Assembly (NCBI RefSeq): GCF_000750955.1
Contig: NZ_CCEJ010000010.1
Location: 1-64,000 of the forward strand
Length of the DNA: 64,000 nt
Source of the DNA: Criblamydia sequanensis CRIB-18
GTDB taxonomy: Bacteria; Chlamydiota; Chlamydiia; Chlamydiales; Criblamydiaceae
Reading direction: 5' to 3'
In this document: positions 1 to 9,157 of the stretch, piece after piece
Numbering within the stretch: the first letter of the stretch is position 1
How the letters are laid out: the number at the start of each line of letters is the position of its first letter
Position numbers and translations under genes: made by a program
Notes under the pieces: model-generated
What the model saw: the letters and a program-made list of their open reading frames with translations, nothing else
Databases searched by the model: none
What the model was told of the DNA's origin: nothing

Positions 1-324
1 GCTAATATTTAATTAAGCCTGTCGTACGCTAATTGTGGTTTTCTTAAAGTTCTTTCAAAACTTGCTTAGGCTCTTGTAGCCTTGGAGTTTTCTACTTGTT
101 ACGGAAGGTAGACAACATTCAACCTAAAGAAAAAAAAGAAGTGATAGAGGTGCCTTAAGGTGTAGTAGCTACGTCCGCATTTTTTTAAGAAGTCATCTAT
201 CTTGGCTAATATTTAATTAAGCCTGTCGTACGCTAATTGTGGTTTTCTTAAAGTTCTTTCAAAACTTGCTTAGGCTCTTGTAGCCTTGGAGTTTTCTACT
301 TGTTACGGAAGTTAGACATCATTC
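1..324. repeat. 120-bp direct repeat, two copies 204 bp apart
   Basis: Bases 1-120 recur at 205-324 with two mismatches (108 against 312, 115 against 319). Both copies start with gctaatatttaattaagc and end near gacaacattc or gacatcattc. The 84 bases between them (121-204) occur once, so the unit looks like a 204-bp tandem duplication whose first copy may begin outside the window. No open reading frame spans the unit, and I recognise neither an IS end nor a tRNA in it. Confidence 0.9.
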
Positions 325-880
325 TCTTGGGTGTGTGTGCAAGTTCCGGCCAACATTCCACGGTTTGATTAAATCATTTATTTTAGTTGAGTTTGATATC
401 ATTAATAGTATGAACAAGTTCGAAAAATTAATAAAAATAATTCTTGAAGGTAGAGAAACTTCTAAGAGTACTACATCATTAAAGAAATGAATTACCAGTT
501 GTCTGTACTGATGCAGAAAGCTTAGATGAGGACAAAGAAAGCTTTATTCCCGCCTTGAGTTGTGCACTACTGGTGCAGTGAAAGGCATATTCTGCAGTAA
601 ATTCCAGTAGCAATTTATACGGAAAGTCTTTAATATCATACCTATAGCAGTTTGAAAGAGCTGGTTAAGTCTGTTTTTCCCCTCACTCATAACCATTTTG
701 GTTCCTGGTTCGAGTTCGGATTACCCCACTTCTTTAAGCTCGTGTAATCACAAGCAATTATTTGACTTAAGATCTACACCATTTTTTTCATTAATATTTT
801 TTTTGAAATCAAAATATGTGCCCGGAAATTAAACCAAAATCTCCCTTTTGATACTTTTTCTTGAGCCTATTCATTATACT
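325..880. other. Gene-free stretch, probably decayed DNA
   Basis: No convincing gene. A short frame starts with ATG at 410 (MNKFEKLIKI...) and stops after 26 codons; it could be the head of a broken gene. All other frames are interrupted. AT content rises toward 780-850, just ahead of the HNH gene, where its promoter should lie. No tRNA or riboswitch fold was recognised. Confidence 0.5.
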
Positions 881-2026
881 ATGATCAATAAAGTGTCCCC
901 TCCCATTTTAGTAGAAAATAGCCAAAAACGAGTTCTAGATAATACAATATACTATTTAGAACACTATCTTAAACCGGATAGAAAATGGGGCAAAAACACC
1001 ACTCCAAAACAGAGAATTGATCTTATAAGGAATGCCGATGTCAATTGGCAAACCGTTTGCTGTCATATCAGATCCATGCCCTACTACGACTTCTTAAATA
1101 CGCCTTATTGGAAAGCGATAGCGGATCATACTAAATATAAAGCCGGCTATAGATGCCAACTTTGCAACAGCAATCATAAGTTGGCTACCCATCACAGGAA
1201 TTACAGAATCCACGGATTTGAGCATGCTAACATGCAGGAATTAATAGTAATTTGCGAGCGTTGCCATAACAAATTTCATGACCGATTGCCAAAAGCGAAA
1301 CCCGATTTGGAACTGCATCGCAGAAATTCCAAAATCCACCATTACGAATTGACTCCTGCCCCAAAATCAACGGCTATTAGGAAAATTAGCCAAAGCAAAT
1401 TTCATTTTCGACTGCTCAAAAAAAAAATTTTTAAGATTATTATTATTTTAATGATTTCATTTGTCATTTTCGCGAGTTTACTTTCTTCGAATAACTCTGC
1501 TTTGGAGAAAATTACACCTGCAAAACCTATAGATTATAAAGAATTTGTTTTTTCAAAATTAAATGAAACCGGAAAAAGCTCATCATTAAATCAAGAGAAT
1601 AAGGAAAGTAAAGCTGTCGACAATCTTCTGGCAGCACAACAATTCGCTATCAGTATTCGGTCCAAAAAAGACGGCTTTCCTTATCTTGCAGAAGCTTTAA
1701 GAAAATTTGGAATCACAAGAAACATTTGGAATCTCCCTTCATGTAAAAATATTTATTTAACCAAATATGGTTCTGTTGTATGTCAGGGAACCCCTATTGA
1801 TATAACAACGGTTAATATTCCCCCTTTTAATAGAGAGGCTCTTATAAAAGTCATAGGAAATGACCAAGCCATTCAAAGGACTTTTCCGGAATTCTTAAAA
1901 GCTTTGTGGGAGGCAGGGGTTGTAAGGTACGAGGTAGATTTTGAAAAGCGCAAAGTCACTTATTATGGACTTTCCGATCAAATCTATTCAGTTACCTATC
2001 CGGCTGTAGAGATAAACTCAGACTGA
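881..2026 (+). CDS. HNH-type zinc/nuclease domain - membrane segment - DUF1398 fusion protein
   Basis: Three parts are visible. Residues about 88-135 form an HNH-like domain: C92xxC95, HH at 104-105, then C125xxC128H and FH at 132-133, the layout of an HNH endonuclease with a structural zinc. Residues about 185-203 are one hydrophobic membrane segment (FKIIIILMISFVIFASLL) next to a lysine-rich stretch. Residues about 245-381 match the DUF1398 (YbcV-like) family and are closely similar to the stand-alone protein at 38161-38589. I use ATG at 881; an in-frame TTG at 848 would add 11 residues but has no better ribosome site. Function is unknown: the HNH part suggests DNA cleavage, the membrane anchor argues for an envelope location. 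It sits beside repeats and decayed DNA, which suggests acquisition. Confidence 0.8.
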   Translation: MINKVSPPILVENSQKRVLDNTIYYLEHYLKPDRKWGKNTTPKQRIDLIRNADVNWQTVCCHIRSMPYYDFLNTPYWKAIADHTKYKAGYRCQLCNSNHKLATHHRNYRIHGFEHANMQELIVICERCHNKFHDRLPKAKPDLELHRRNSKIHHYELTPAPKSTAIRKISQSKFHFRLLKKKIFKIIIILMISFVIFASLLSSNNSALEKITPAKPIDYKEFVFSKLNETGKSSSLNQENKESKAVDNLLAAQQFAISIRSKKDGFPYLAEALRKFGITRNIWNLPSCKNIYLTKYGSVVCQGTPIDITTVNIPPFNREALIKVIGNDQAIQRTFPEFLKALWEAGVVRYEVDFEKRKVTYYGLSDQIYSVTYPAVEINSD

Positions 2027-2197
2027 AACTGAACCTTGGTTTACTTTAGAGTTCTCTATTTGATAGATTATTAACTATTTCAGCCACCTAATTTGAACCG
2101 AACACGATTCTTCGATACAGCGAGAGCTGTCAGAACCTGATTGAATTGCGGCGCAACCTTCTTGTTAACTCTCCAATTTTTCAATTTTGTTTTAACC

Positions 2198-3049
2198 CTA
2201 CATGCCGGGGGCTAATTTTTTTAAAAGAAAGTCCTCCAAGCTTTGGAGGCATTCATTTTTATCGGTTTGCTTTAAGAGAGAAACGTGAATATCAGGCAGT
2301 GAAGGAAGAAAATCTTCCTGGATGACTTCTAAGGTGTCCGGAATCATTGTTCTTGGCAAGACTGTGATTCCCATACCCGCATTAACGGCGGCAATAACTC
2401 CTGCATAACTTGGGCTTATAAATACTATTTTCCACCTAATTCCATTCTGTTCGAGCGATTGAAGAGCGCTTGCTCTATAAACGCAAGGCTCCGGTGAAAG
2501 TACAAGCGGTACCGGATTATTTTTATCTGAAGACAGCCGATAATCGTTTTTGCCTATCCACTCCAAAGGTTCAGACCAAACCTCAACCCCGTTTGGAAAA
2601 TCTTCAGGACGACTCATTTTAACCAAAACCATATCAAAAGCGCCTTTCTTAAAGCGGTCAAATAGATTTAAAGTTAAGTCGCATTCCACATTAAGTAATA
2701 TTCGAGGATGGAGTCTTGAAAAATCTGTGAGAACATCGGAGAGGAACATGGCGGCAAAATCTTCAGGAAGCCCAAATCGTATCTCTCCTTCAAGCTCAGG
2801 ATGCTTAAAGCGATCCAACACTTCCAAATGCAAAGCAAATATCTTATTTGCATACGGTAGAAATATTTCTCCGTCTTTGGTCAGCCTTATTTGCTTTCCT
2901 CTATCAAAAAGTCTCTTTCCAAGACTTTTCTCTAAACTGCTCATCTGCTGGGTAATAGCGGACTGCGTTCGGTTTACCATTTGCGCGGCCCTTGTAAAGC
3001 TGCCTGTTTCTGCAACGGCTAAAAAACATCTAAGAGTAAACTCATTCAT
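2198..3049 (-). CDS. LysR-family transcriptional regulator, divergent from dabBA
   Basis: A 283-residue LysR-type regulator of normal length. Residues 1-60 form the winged helix-turn-helix, with the family signature AVAETGSFTRAAQ at 11-23 and an LGKRLFDR wing at about 43-50. Residues from about 88 form the periplasmic-binding-protein-like effector domain. It is transcribed away from dabB across a gap of 97 bp that holds a dyad typical of LysR operators (3096-3109). LysR genes are common neighbours of dabB-dabA in other genomes, so control of carbon uptake is the natural inference. The effector cannot be read from the sequence. Confidence 0.85.
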   Translation of the reverse strand: MNEFTLRCFLAVAETGSFTRAAQMVNRTQSAITQQMSSLEKSLGKRLFDRGKQIRLTKDGEIFLPYANKIFALHLEVLDRFKHPELEGEIRFGLPEDFAAMFLSDVLTDFSRLHPRILLNVECDLTLNLFDRFKKGAFDMVLVKMSRPEDFPNGVEVWSEPLEWIGKNDYRLSSDKNNPVPLVLSPEPCVYRASALQSLEQNGIRWKIVFISPSYAGVIAAVNAGMGITVLPRTMIPDTLEVIQEDFLPSLPDIHVSLLKQTDKNECLQSLEDFLLKKLAPGM

Positions 3050-3095
3050 TAGAAAACCTTATCGAATCTAAAAGAATTATGAATTTCTCTTATTT

Positions 3096-3109
3096 TAACA
3101 AAATTGTTA
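3096..3109. promoter_or_regulatory. Candidate LysR operator upstream of dabB
   Basis: Arms TAACAA and TTGTTA flank a 2-base centre, lying 38 bp before the dabB start and 47 bp before the regulator start. A -10-like TATGAT at 3108-3113 overlaps its right edge. Dyads of this size with a T-N11-A spacing are usual for LysR proteins. Binding is inferred. Confidence 0.4.
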
Positions 3110-3146
3110 TGATCCTTCAATAGAAAAAATCACCTAGGGTGGCCCC

Positions 3147-4673
3147 ATGGTCGTAGCCGAAAATACAACTTACTACTTTCTGATGATCATTTTGACTCCC
3201 CTGCTGGGGTTGCTCATCAACCTGTTGTTCTTTAAAAAAAATCCCTCCTTGGGATCACGCATTGCATCTCTTGGGATTTGGATAGGATTTATTAATACCT
3301 TGGGCGCCTGGTTTATAGGTTTGCCCTTTTATGAAAAGAATGAATCCGCAGGATTCATAGCGAATGAAATTTCTTGGCTGATGGCTACACTTATTTTATT
3401 CATCAGCGGGGTGGTGCATCATTTTTCGCTCCGCTATATGGCAGGTGATAGAAATTATCGCAGATATTTTCTTTTTCTTGGCTTGATCACTATCAGCACA
3501 CTGCTGCTTGCTGCCTCCGATAATATTGTCATTTTGATCCTGTTTTGGTCACTAAGCAACCTGTTACTTGTCCTTCTTATGATGCATAAATTTGAATGGG
3601 AAGCGGCTAAAAATTCCGGTGTTTTAGCAATTAAAACATTTGCACTAGGTCTAGTTTTTTTAAGTATCGGCACAGGTTTATTAGCCTACGAGTCAGGGAC
3701 CCTGTCTTTACATCTTATTATGGAAAAGAGTGAAAGTCTAACGGCTTCAATAAGAATGACAACTCTTTTTTTTATCATCCTGGCAGCTTTTTCTCAATCC
3801 GGCGGCTGGCCCTTTCATAGTTGGCTAATTAGCTCTCTTAATTCACCCACACCGGTTTCAGCCTTTATGCATGCCGGATTAGTTAACGGCGGCGGTCTTT
3901 TAATCGCACGTTTTGCCCCTATCTTTTTTCAAGAGAGCCTTCTTGCAAATGTTTTGTTTATATTAGCTTTAATCACCCTTATTTTGGGGGGGATTTGGAA
4001 GCTTATCCAAAGCGATATCAAGAGAATGCTTGCTTGTTCTACTATGACTCAAATGGGATTTATGATGATGCAATGCGGCCTTGGACTTTTTCCAGCTGCT
4101 TTAGCCCATCTATTTTGGCACGGCCTATTCAAAGCTTTTCTCTTCCTTAGATCCGGATCAACGATTGCAGAAGATCGATTCCAAAATGAAGAAAAAGAGA
4201 GCACCGTCCCTGCATTTATCTTATCCTCTCTTTGTGGGCTTTTAGGGGCTTTCGGATTTATTATTGGAAGCGGCCTTTCGTTTACTCTTATCGATACAAC
4301 AGCAGTTCTTATTTTCTTTTGCTGGATGGCATCCACTCAGTTAGCTCACACCCTCCTTCAAAAGAAACAGTCTCTCTTTTTTGTTTTGATTACAAGTGTC
4401 TTCAGCTTATCTACAGGCCTCATTTATGGACTTACCGTTTATCTAATCGAATCTGCTGTAGCGCCGCTCCAAATCTCGCAACCACAGATGCTAAGTTCCA
4501 TCCACATCACTGCCGTTGCCTTGATATTTTTTATTTGGATAGGGCTCAACTTAAAGCCCTTGACAAATCACGAAGGATCTCTTTGGTGGAGACGTTTTTA
4601 TGTGAAAATGCTTAATGCCAGCCAACCTGATCCAAAAGCCATTACATCAATTAGAAGCGGATACAAATTTTAG
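3147..4673 (+). CDS. dabB: DabB-type membrane subunit (NuoL/MrpA-like) of an inorganic-carbon transporter
   Basis: A 508-residue polytopic membrane protein of the proton-pumping NADH dehydrogenase subunit family. It is hydrophobic throughout, with about a dozen helices. The family core WPFHSWL is at 221-227 and SPTPVSAFMHAGLVNGGG at 233-250; a charged IQSDIKRMLACSTMTQMG stretch lies at about 287-304. It is followed after 11 bp by dabA and no other complex I subunit is nearby, so it is DabB rather than a respiratory subunit. In characterised DAB systems the NuoL-like subunit couples cation flow to CO2 capture by DabA. ATG at 3147 is preceded by AGGGTGG. Confidence 0.88.
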   Translation: MVVAENTTYYFLMIILTPLLGLLINLLFFKKNPSLGSRIASLGIWIGFINTLGAWFIGLPFYEKNESAGFIANEISWLMATLILFISGVVHHFSLRYMAGDRNYRRYFLFLGLITISTLLLAASDNIVILILFWSLSNLLLVLLMMHKFEWEAAKNSGVLAIKTFALGLVFLSIGTGLLAYESGTLSLHLIMEKSESLTASIRMTTLFFIILAAFSQSGGWPFHSWLISSLNSPTPVSAFMHAGLVNGGGLLIARFAPIFFQESLLANVLFILALITLILGGIWKLIQSDIKRMLACSTMTQMGFMMMQCGLGLFPAALAHLFWHGLFKAFLFLRSGSTIAEDRFQNEEKESTVPAFILSSLCGLLGAFGFIIGSGLSFTLIDTTAVLIFFCWMASTQLAHTLLQKKQSLFFVLITSVFSLSTGLIYGLTVYLIESAVAPLQISQPQMLSSIHITAVALIFFIWIGLNLKPLTNHEGSLWWRRFYVKMLNASQPDPKAITSIRSGYKF

Positions 4674-4684
4674 GACTTAAGATC

Positions 4685-7600
4685 ATGAAAGCAATTGATG
4701 TGAACATCAAAACCTTTATTGCAAACGCGGCAGAAATCATTGCCCCTCTTTGGCCCATGCAAACCATCATTGCCAGAAATCCGCTTCAATGCTTTGAATC
4801 GTTGAACTTTGAAGATGCGATTGCAATGGAGGAAATTTTTTTAGCCGGAAGCTCTGATAAGATGGACAACGCATCTTGTGAAGTCAATCGAGAATTGGTC
4901 AAGTGGTGCCAGGTTTTTTTAGATGAAGGACAAGCCGCAATCACAATGCCCGAAAGAGAAAAAGGGTTTTACCGTGCTTTTTCATTGCTTGCCCCTTTTG
5001 ATAATAAATTAGGATCTTATAAAAAAAATAAGTGGCTTGGGTCTCTTCCTTCCGAAGCTCTGGAGGCTATTTCTTTATGTCTTAATAAGTTAGAAATTCC
5101 AACTGACCAAATAGAAGATTATTTTAAAAGGTTACTAAGAGAGCTTCCCGGATGGGCAGGGTACATTAAATGGCGGTGTGAGTGGCAAAATAAAGAGGCT
5201 TCTCTAAAAAATCCTATCTCGCTAACCGATTTTTTAGCTGTCAGACTTGTCATCACCTCTGCGATTGGCGGAGATTGTCAAAAAAAGGACTTTAAAAAAG
5301 AGGTTTTTCCTTCAAAGGTCTTAAAAAAAGAGTTTTTAAATGAATTAAAGAAAAAAGAAGAAAAATATCTGAAAGATCTTTTGAAATTAATAGTCCCGGA
5401 GGTTGTGAAGCTAAATAAGACAAAAGAACCTGTTTCTAAACCGGATGCTCAAATTGTGTTTTGCATTGATGTCCGCTCTGAGCCGTTCCGCATGAGAATC
5501 GAGCGAGAAGGCAATTATGAAACCTTTGGCTTTGCCGGTTTTTTTGGATTGCCGGTCTCTGTTCATAACTACAACGGAGATCATTTCAAAGATTGTTGTC
5601 CTGTTCTTATAAAACCCCAATATAAAGTTGTTGAAGAGCCGATCCTAGATGAGATAGGGAGAATTTCCCATCACCAAAAAGGACGAAGTTTGATCAATAT
5701 ATTCCGCAGGTTTTATCAAGATTTAAAATATAATTTTGCAACACCTTTTGCTCTTGTGGAAACCCTTGGCCTTTGGTGTGGTTTTTGGATGGCAATGCGT
5801 ACCCTTATGCCTGCAAGCAGCGTTAAATTTAAAAAAGCCATTCAAGAGATGTTGAAGCCAACCCTTGCCACCCTACCAAAAATTGATATACCGCTGACAA
5901 ATCAAATTACCTTTGGAGAATCAGCTCTAAGAATGATGGGGTTGACGAATAACTTTAGCCCAATCGTTGTATTATGCGGACATGGAAGTCAAACAGAAAA
6001 CAACCCTTATGCTTCAGCTCTTGATTGCGGCGCATGCGGCGGCAATCATGGCGGACCAAACGGAAAAATTCTAGCGGCGATTCTTAATTCTAATGAGGTG
6101 AGGGCGGCTCTTCAGGAAAAAGGGATTGCAATTCCTGATGATACCTTATTCATCGGAGCCCAGCATAATACCACAACTGACGAGGTTGTTCTCGAGGATC
6201 ATGTTGCTCTAAACAATACCCATAAAGAAATAGCTCAGAGGCTAAAAGAAGATTTTAGAAAAGCCGGAATCGCAAATAGTCAATACCGGTGCAGAACATT
6301 CGGTTTGGACCCATCCCCTATTAATGCCAAAAAGCATGTTTTGAAGCGCAGCTCCGACTGGTCTGAGCTCCGCCCCGAGTGGGGTCTTGCACGTAATGCA
6401 GCTTTCATTATTGGGCCGAGAAGTCTTACAAAGAATTTGGATTTAGAGGCGAGATGTTTTTTGCATTCCTATGAATGGGGAGAAGATGAAGATGGAAAGT
6501 CATTAGAGACCATACTAACAGCGCCTTTGATCGTCGCAGAATGGATTAATACGCAATACTTCTTTTCTACTTTGAATAATACTGCCTACGGCAGCGGCAG
6601 TAAGATTACCCATAACGTCACAGGCAAGTTTGGCATTATGCAAGGAAATAGCAGTGACTTGATGCAAGGGCTTCCCATACAATCTGTCAACATCAACGAT
6701 GACCAATCTTATCATGAGCCTATGCGTTTGCAAGTCGTTGTTTATGCGCCGCGTTCAAGGTTAGAATCGATTATTGAAAAACATGCAATTTTGCAAACTT
6801 TACTATTTAATCATTGGATTATTTTGGCAGCAATAGACCCCAAAGACAGCAAAGCTTATCAATTAATCGGGAAGGCAGAATGGCTAGAGATTAAATCCTG
6901 TAATGATAAAAATTCGTCATTTAAAAAAAATCCCCTCAACTTTAGGACTTTAGAAAAAAAAGCAAAAACGCATTTATATAACGATAAAACCTGTGTTATT
7001 GCGACGATGCATGAAAAAGAAAAAGTGATTGCACCGGCTTTTTTGGATTTAACAGGTCTAAAAATGATCAAAACAAAAATTGATACCGATCAGCTAGGGA
7101 CATTCACCGGAGAAGTAGAAAGGAAAGGCACTCCCTTGATGTGTGTTAGTCAAAAGTGTGAACTTGCGATGAAAGAAAGTAAAGTTAATATCGGCATTGC
7201 GAGCGAGGGAAGCTTTGGGCCGCATCCTTTCATACCATTTTTGAGCTGTGACCAGGAGATTTTATATTTCATGGATCAAGAAAGAGGTTTTTCACTTCAC
7301 CAGTCGTTGCTCAGTACAAAAACAAATTATCGCGCCGAAGCATTTTCTGATCCTAAGCAATTAAAGACATTTTGCGATCAAGCGCTTTTTCCATCTCACG
7401 GTTTAATCGTCAGACCCAATAAATCTCATAAACAAAATTTCATTATCAAGGGTATACAGGCATATGATGAGCTTGAAGACGCGTTTTTAAAGAGCTGCCG
7501 CCTTTCAGACGATGGTAAAGCCTTAATAGAAACAGACATGAGGGCCCACATGAACCCGACCCGGATGGATGTGATTAAAGAATTGGCTAATTCTTTTGCC

Positions 7601-7816
7601 AAGAGACTTGCCACCCCTTGTCCAATATGCTATAACCCGGGCTTCGGATTAGTGGATACCCATTTGGGTTTAGAGTGCGAGATGTGTGGATCAGAAACTG
7701 AAATGGTCAAATCTGAAGTTTTTGGATGTCCAAAATGCCACCACAAAGAAATCCGAGCCAGGGAAGATGGATTAACCGTTGCCGGCCCTGAGTTTTGCGG
7801 TTTTTGCAACCCATAA
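4685..7816 (+). CDS. dabA: DabA (DUF2309) carbonic-anhydrase-like subunit fused to a C-terminal DUF6671-like domain
   Basis: 1043 residues, longer than DabA proteins I know (about 800-870). Residues 1 to about 735 are DabA. C260, D262 and R264 sit in the CIDVRSE motif, and H433 and C448 in a CGHGS...LDCGACGG block. The 2- and 15-residue spacings match the zinc ligands and catalytic Asp of the characterised DabA (C351, D353, H524, C539). Residues about 765-1043 are a second domain with a DTDQLGTFTGEVER motif (800-813), ASEGSFGPHP (839-848), a TDMRAHMNPTRM block (950-961) and four CxxC pairs (979, 998, 1015, 1038). I recognise this as the family called DUF6671, normally a separate protein. Coupled to dabB. 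The product should hydrate CO2 to bicarbonate at the inner membrane. Confidence 0.9.
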   Translation: MKAIDVNIKTFIANAAEIIAPLWPMQTIIARNPLQCFESLNFEDAIAMEEIFLAGSSDKMDNASCEVNRELVKWCQVFLDEGQAAITMPEREKGFYRAFSLLAPFDNKLGSYKKNKWLGSLPSEALEAISLCLNKLEIPTDQIEDYFKRLLRELPGWAGYIKWRCEWQNKEASLKNPISLTDFLAVRLVITSAIGGDCQKKDFKKEVFPSKVLKKEFLNELKKKEEKYLKDLLKLIVPEVVKLNKTKEPVSKPDAQIVFCIDVRSEPFRMRIEREGNYETFGFAGFFGLPVSVHNYNGDHFKDCCPVLIKPQYKVVEEPILDEIGRISHHQKGRSLINIFRRFYQDLKYNFATPFALVETLGLWCGFWMAMRTLMPASSVKFKKAIQEMLKPTLATLPKIDIPLTNQITFGESALRMMGLTNNFSPIVVLCGHGSQTENNPYASALDCGACGGNHGGPNGKILAAILNSNEVRAALQEKGIAIPDDTLFIGAQHNTTTDEVVLEDHVALNNTHKEIAQRLKEDFRKAGIANSQYRCRTFGLDPSPINAKKHVLKRSSDWSELRPEWGLARNAAFIIGPRSLTKNLDLEARCFLHSYEWGEDEDGKSLETILTAPLIVAEWINTQYFFSTLNNTAYGSGSKITHNVTGKFGIMQGNSSDLMQGLPIQSVNINDDQSYHEPMRLQVVVYAPRSRLESIIEKHAILQTLLFNHWIILAAIDPKDSKAYQLIGKAEWLEIKSCNDKNSSFKKNPLNFRTLEKKAKTHLYNDKTCVIATMHEKEKVIAPAFLDLTGLKMIKTKIDTDQLGTFTGEVERKGTPLMCVSQKCELAMKESKVNIGIASEGSFGPHPFIPFLSCDQEILYFMDQERGFSLHQSLLSTKTNYRAEAFSDPKQLKTFCDQALFPSHGLIVRPNKSHKQNFIIKGIQAYDELEDAFLKSCRLSDDGKALIETDMRAHMNPTRMDVIKELANSFAKRLATPCPICYNPGFGLVDTHLGLECEMCGSETEMVKSEVFGCPKCHHKEIRAREDGLTVAGPEFCGFCNP

Positions 7817-7858
7817 AGTTGCAACACCTATTTTGAACTTAAATAAAGGTATTCACTC

Positions 7859-8512
7859 GTGAAACTATTAATAGTCCTATTGGTTGGAATTATAATTTTA
7901 GCAACACTTCCTGGGAGCATTATGAGTCATGTTGAAGAGCCGGATTACAAGCTTGTGGCAAAACATGGAAATATCGAAATTCGAGACTATGCGCCCATGA
8001 TCTTAGCTGAAGTTGAAGCATCAGGTGAAAGAAAACAAGCTATTAGCAACGGCTTCAAAATCCTTGCGGATTATATCTTTGGGAATAATACCTCCAAAAC
8101 AAAAATGGATATGACAAAACCGGTTTCGAATGAACTAAGCGAAAAAATGGCGATGACCGCACCAGTGATTCAGGAAAAGCATTTAGATAAGTGGAAAGTC
8201 AGATTTGTGATGCCAAAAAAATATAGCTTTGAAACGCTTCCAAAACCCAATTCTAAAGACGTGGTTTTGATACCATTGCCTGCAAGGCGTTTTGCCGTTA
8301 TTCGATTTTCAGGTCTTGCGGACAATGAAGCTATTAAACTCAATAAAGACAAACTTGAAGCCTATATTGCAGATCAAAAACTAAAGCCCATTGGAGGGAC
8401 TGTCTTAGCCTTTTACAATCCGCCTTGGACAATACCTTTTTTACGTCGAAATGAGGTAATGATAGAACTTGACTCGACAGTTGATTCTAACTCATTAGAA
8501 ACTCATCCATAA
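7859..8512 (+). CDS. SOUL-family heme-binding protein
   Basis: 217 residues. An N-terminal hydrophobic segment (about 1-20) acts as signal or anchor. The SOUL/HBP fold follows, with YKLVAKHGNIEIRDYAPMI at about 30-48, a KMDMTKPV and KMAMTAPV pair at about 82-104, and a VLAFYNPPWTIPF motif near the end. SOUL proteins bind heme or other tetrapyrroles; the role in bacteria is poorly defined. I keep the GTG start at 7859 (AAAGGT upstream). It follows dabA by 42 bp on the same strand and may be cotranscribed, but no functional link is established. Confidence 0.85.
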   Translation: MKLLIVLLVGIIILATLPGSIMSHVEEPDYKLVAKHGNIEIRDYAPMILAEVEASGERKQAISNGFKILADYIFGNNTSKTKMDMTKPVSNELSEKMAMTAPVIQEKHLDKWKVRFVMPKKYSFETLPKPNSKDVVLIPLPARRFAVIRFSGLADNEAIKLNKDKLEAYIADQKLKPIGGTVLAFYNPPWTIPFLRRNEVMIELDSTVDSNSLETHP

Positions 8513-8523
8513 GGACATCTTTT

Positions 8524-8640
8524 TTAACCATCCTCGATGATCTCGATTCGATTCCTCGGATTTTCTTTCACAGCCGACGGAAGTTTTACTTTTAGAATCG
8601 CCTCAAATACCAAAAATTTTGCTACTTTTGCAGGTATATG
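8524..8640 (-). pseudogene. Possible C-terminal remnant of an Hsp20 small heat-shock protein
   Basis: On the minus strand a frame without a start ends with ILKVKLPSAVKENPRNRIEI followed by IEDG and a stop at 8524. This resembles the last beta strand and IxI tail of alpha-crystallin-type chaperones. Only about 28 residues are convincing, and no upstream part is present between here and crcB. It is probably a fossil, and chance similarity is possible. Confidence 0.3.
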
Positions 8641-8771
8641 GCAAATTTCAATTCCTTCCCCCCTGCATTAAAAAAAATAATAATAATCATTAAAAAATAT
8701 ATTTAAAGGAAACAAATAGTTTGGAAAAGGGAACTGTTATCGATTATAAGAAATAAAAAAGGATCTTATAG

Positions 8772-9149
8772 ATGACTGCATTAATATCGATTGGGATTGG
8801 AGCGACTCTTGGCGCATGGCTTCGTTGGGCTTTCGGAATAACGCTGAATCATATCTTCCCCACAATTCCACTCGGAACATTGACTGCTAACATTGTGGGA
8901 GGATTTCTCATAGGCCTATTCATGGCAATCACGAGAAATCATGCTTTTATCCCTGAATCTGCAAGACTTGCCATTACTACCGGCTTTCTTGGCGGACTTA
9001 CAACGTTTTCGACGTTTTCAGCAGAAACTGTGACCTTGATTACCCACCAAGAATATGCATGGACAGCCGCCATCATGATCGCTCATGTAGGAGGAAGCAT
9101 CCTTGCAACCCTATTTGGTATTTATGTCTTTAAACTATTAACAGTCTAG
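8772..9149 (+). CDS. crcB: CrcB/Fluc fluoride ion channel
   Basis: 125 residues with four membrane helices, the normal length. The conserved N40 and the GGLTTFSTFS signature (74-83) place it in the CrcB family, which exports fluoride as a dual-topology dimer. The following DUF190 gene starts 9 bp downstream with its ribosome site overlapping the crcB stop, a pairing frequent in other genomes. I found no fluoride riboswitch in the upstream 250 bp. Confidence 0.92.
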   Translation: MTALISIGIGATLGAWLRWAFGITLNHIFPTIPLGTLTANIVGGFLIGLFMAITRNHAFIPESARLAITTGFLGGLTTFSTFSAETVTLITHQEYAWTAAIMIAHVGGSILATLFGIYVFKLLTV

Positions 9150-9157
9150 GAGAAGGT

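Noticed and set aside
660-760. GGTTCGAGTTCGGATT resembling a tRNA T-arm
   Set aside because: No matching acceptor, D-arm or anticodon arm could be folded around it.
5411-7827. Several minus-strand open frames of 60-72 codons opposite dabA
   Set aside because: They are antisense shadows of a strongly conserved gene, lack ribosome sites and match no family.
8513-8771. Possible fluoride riboswitch upstream of crcB
   Set aside because: I looked for the GGNGAUGG and ACCGCC-type blocks of the motif and found neither; the leader is AT-rich without the pseudoknot elements.
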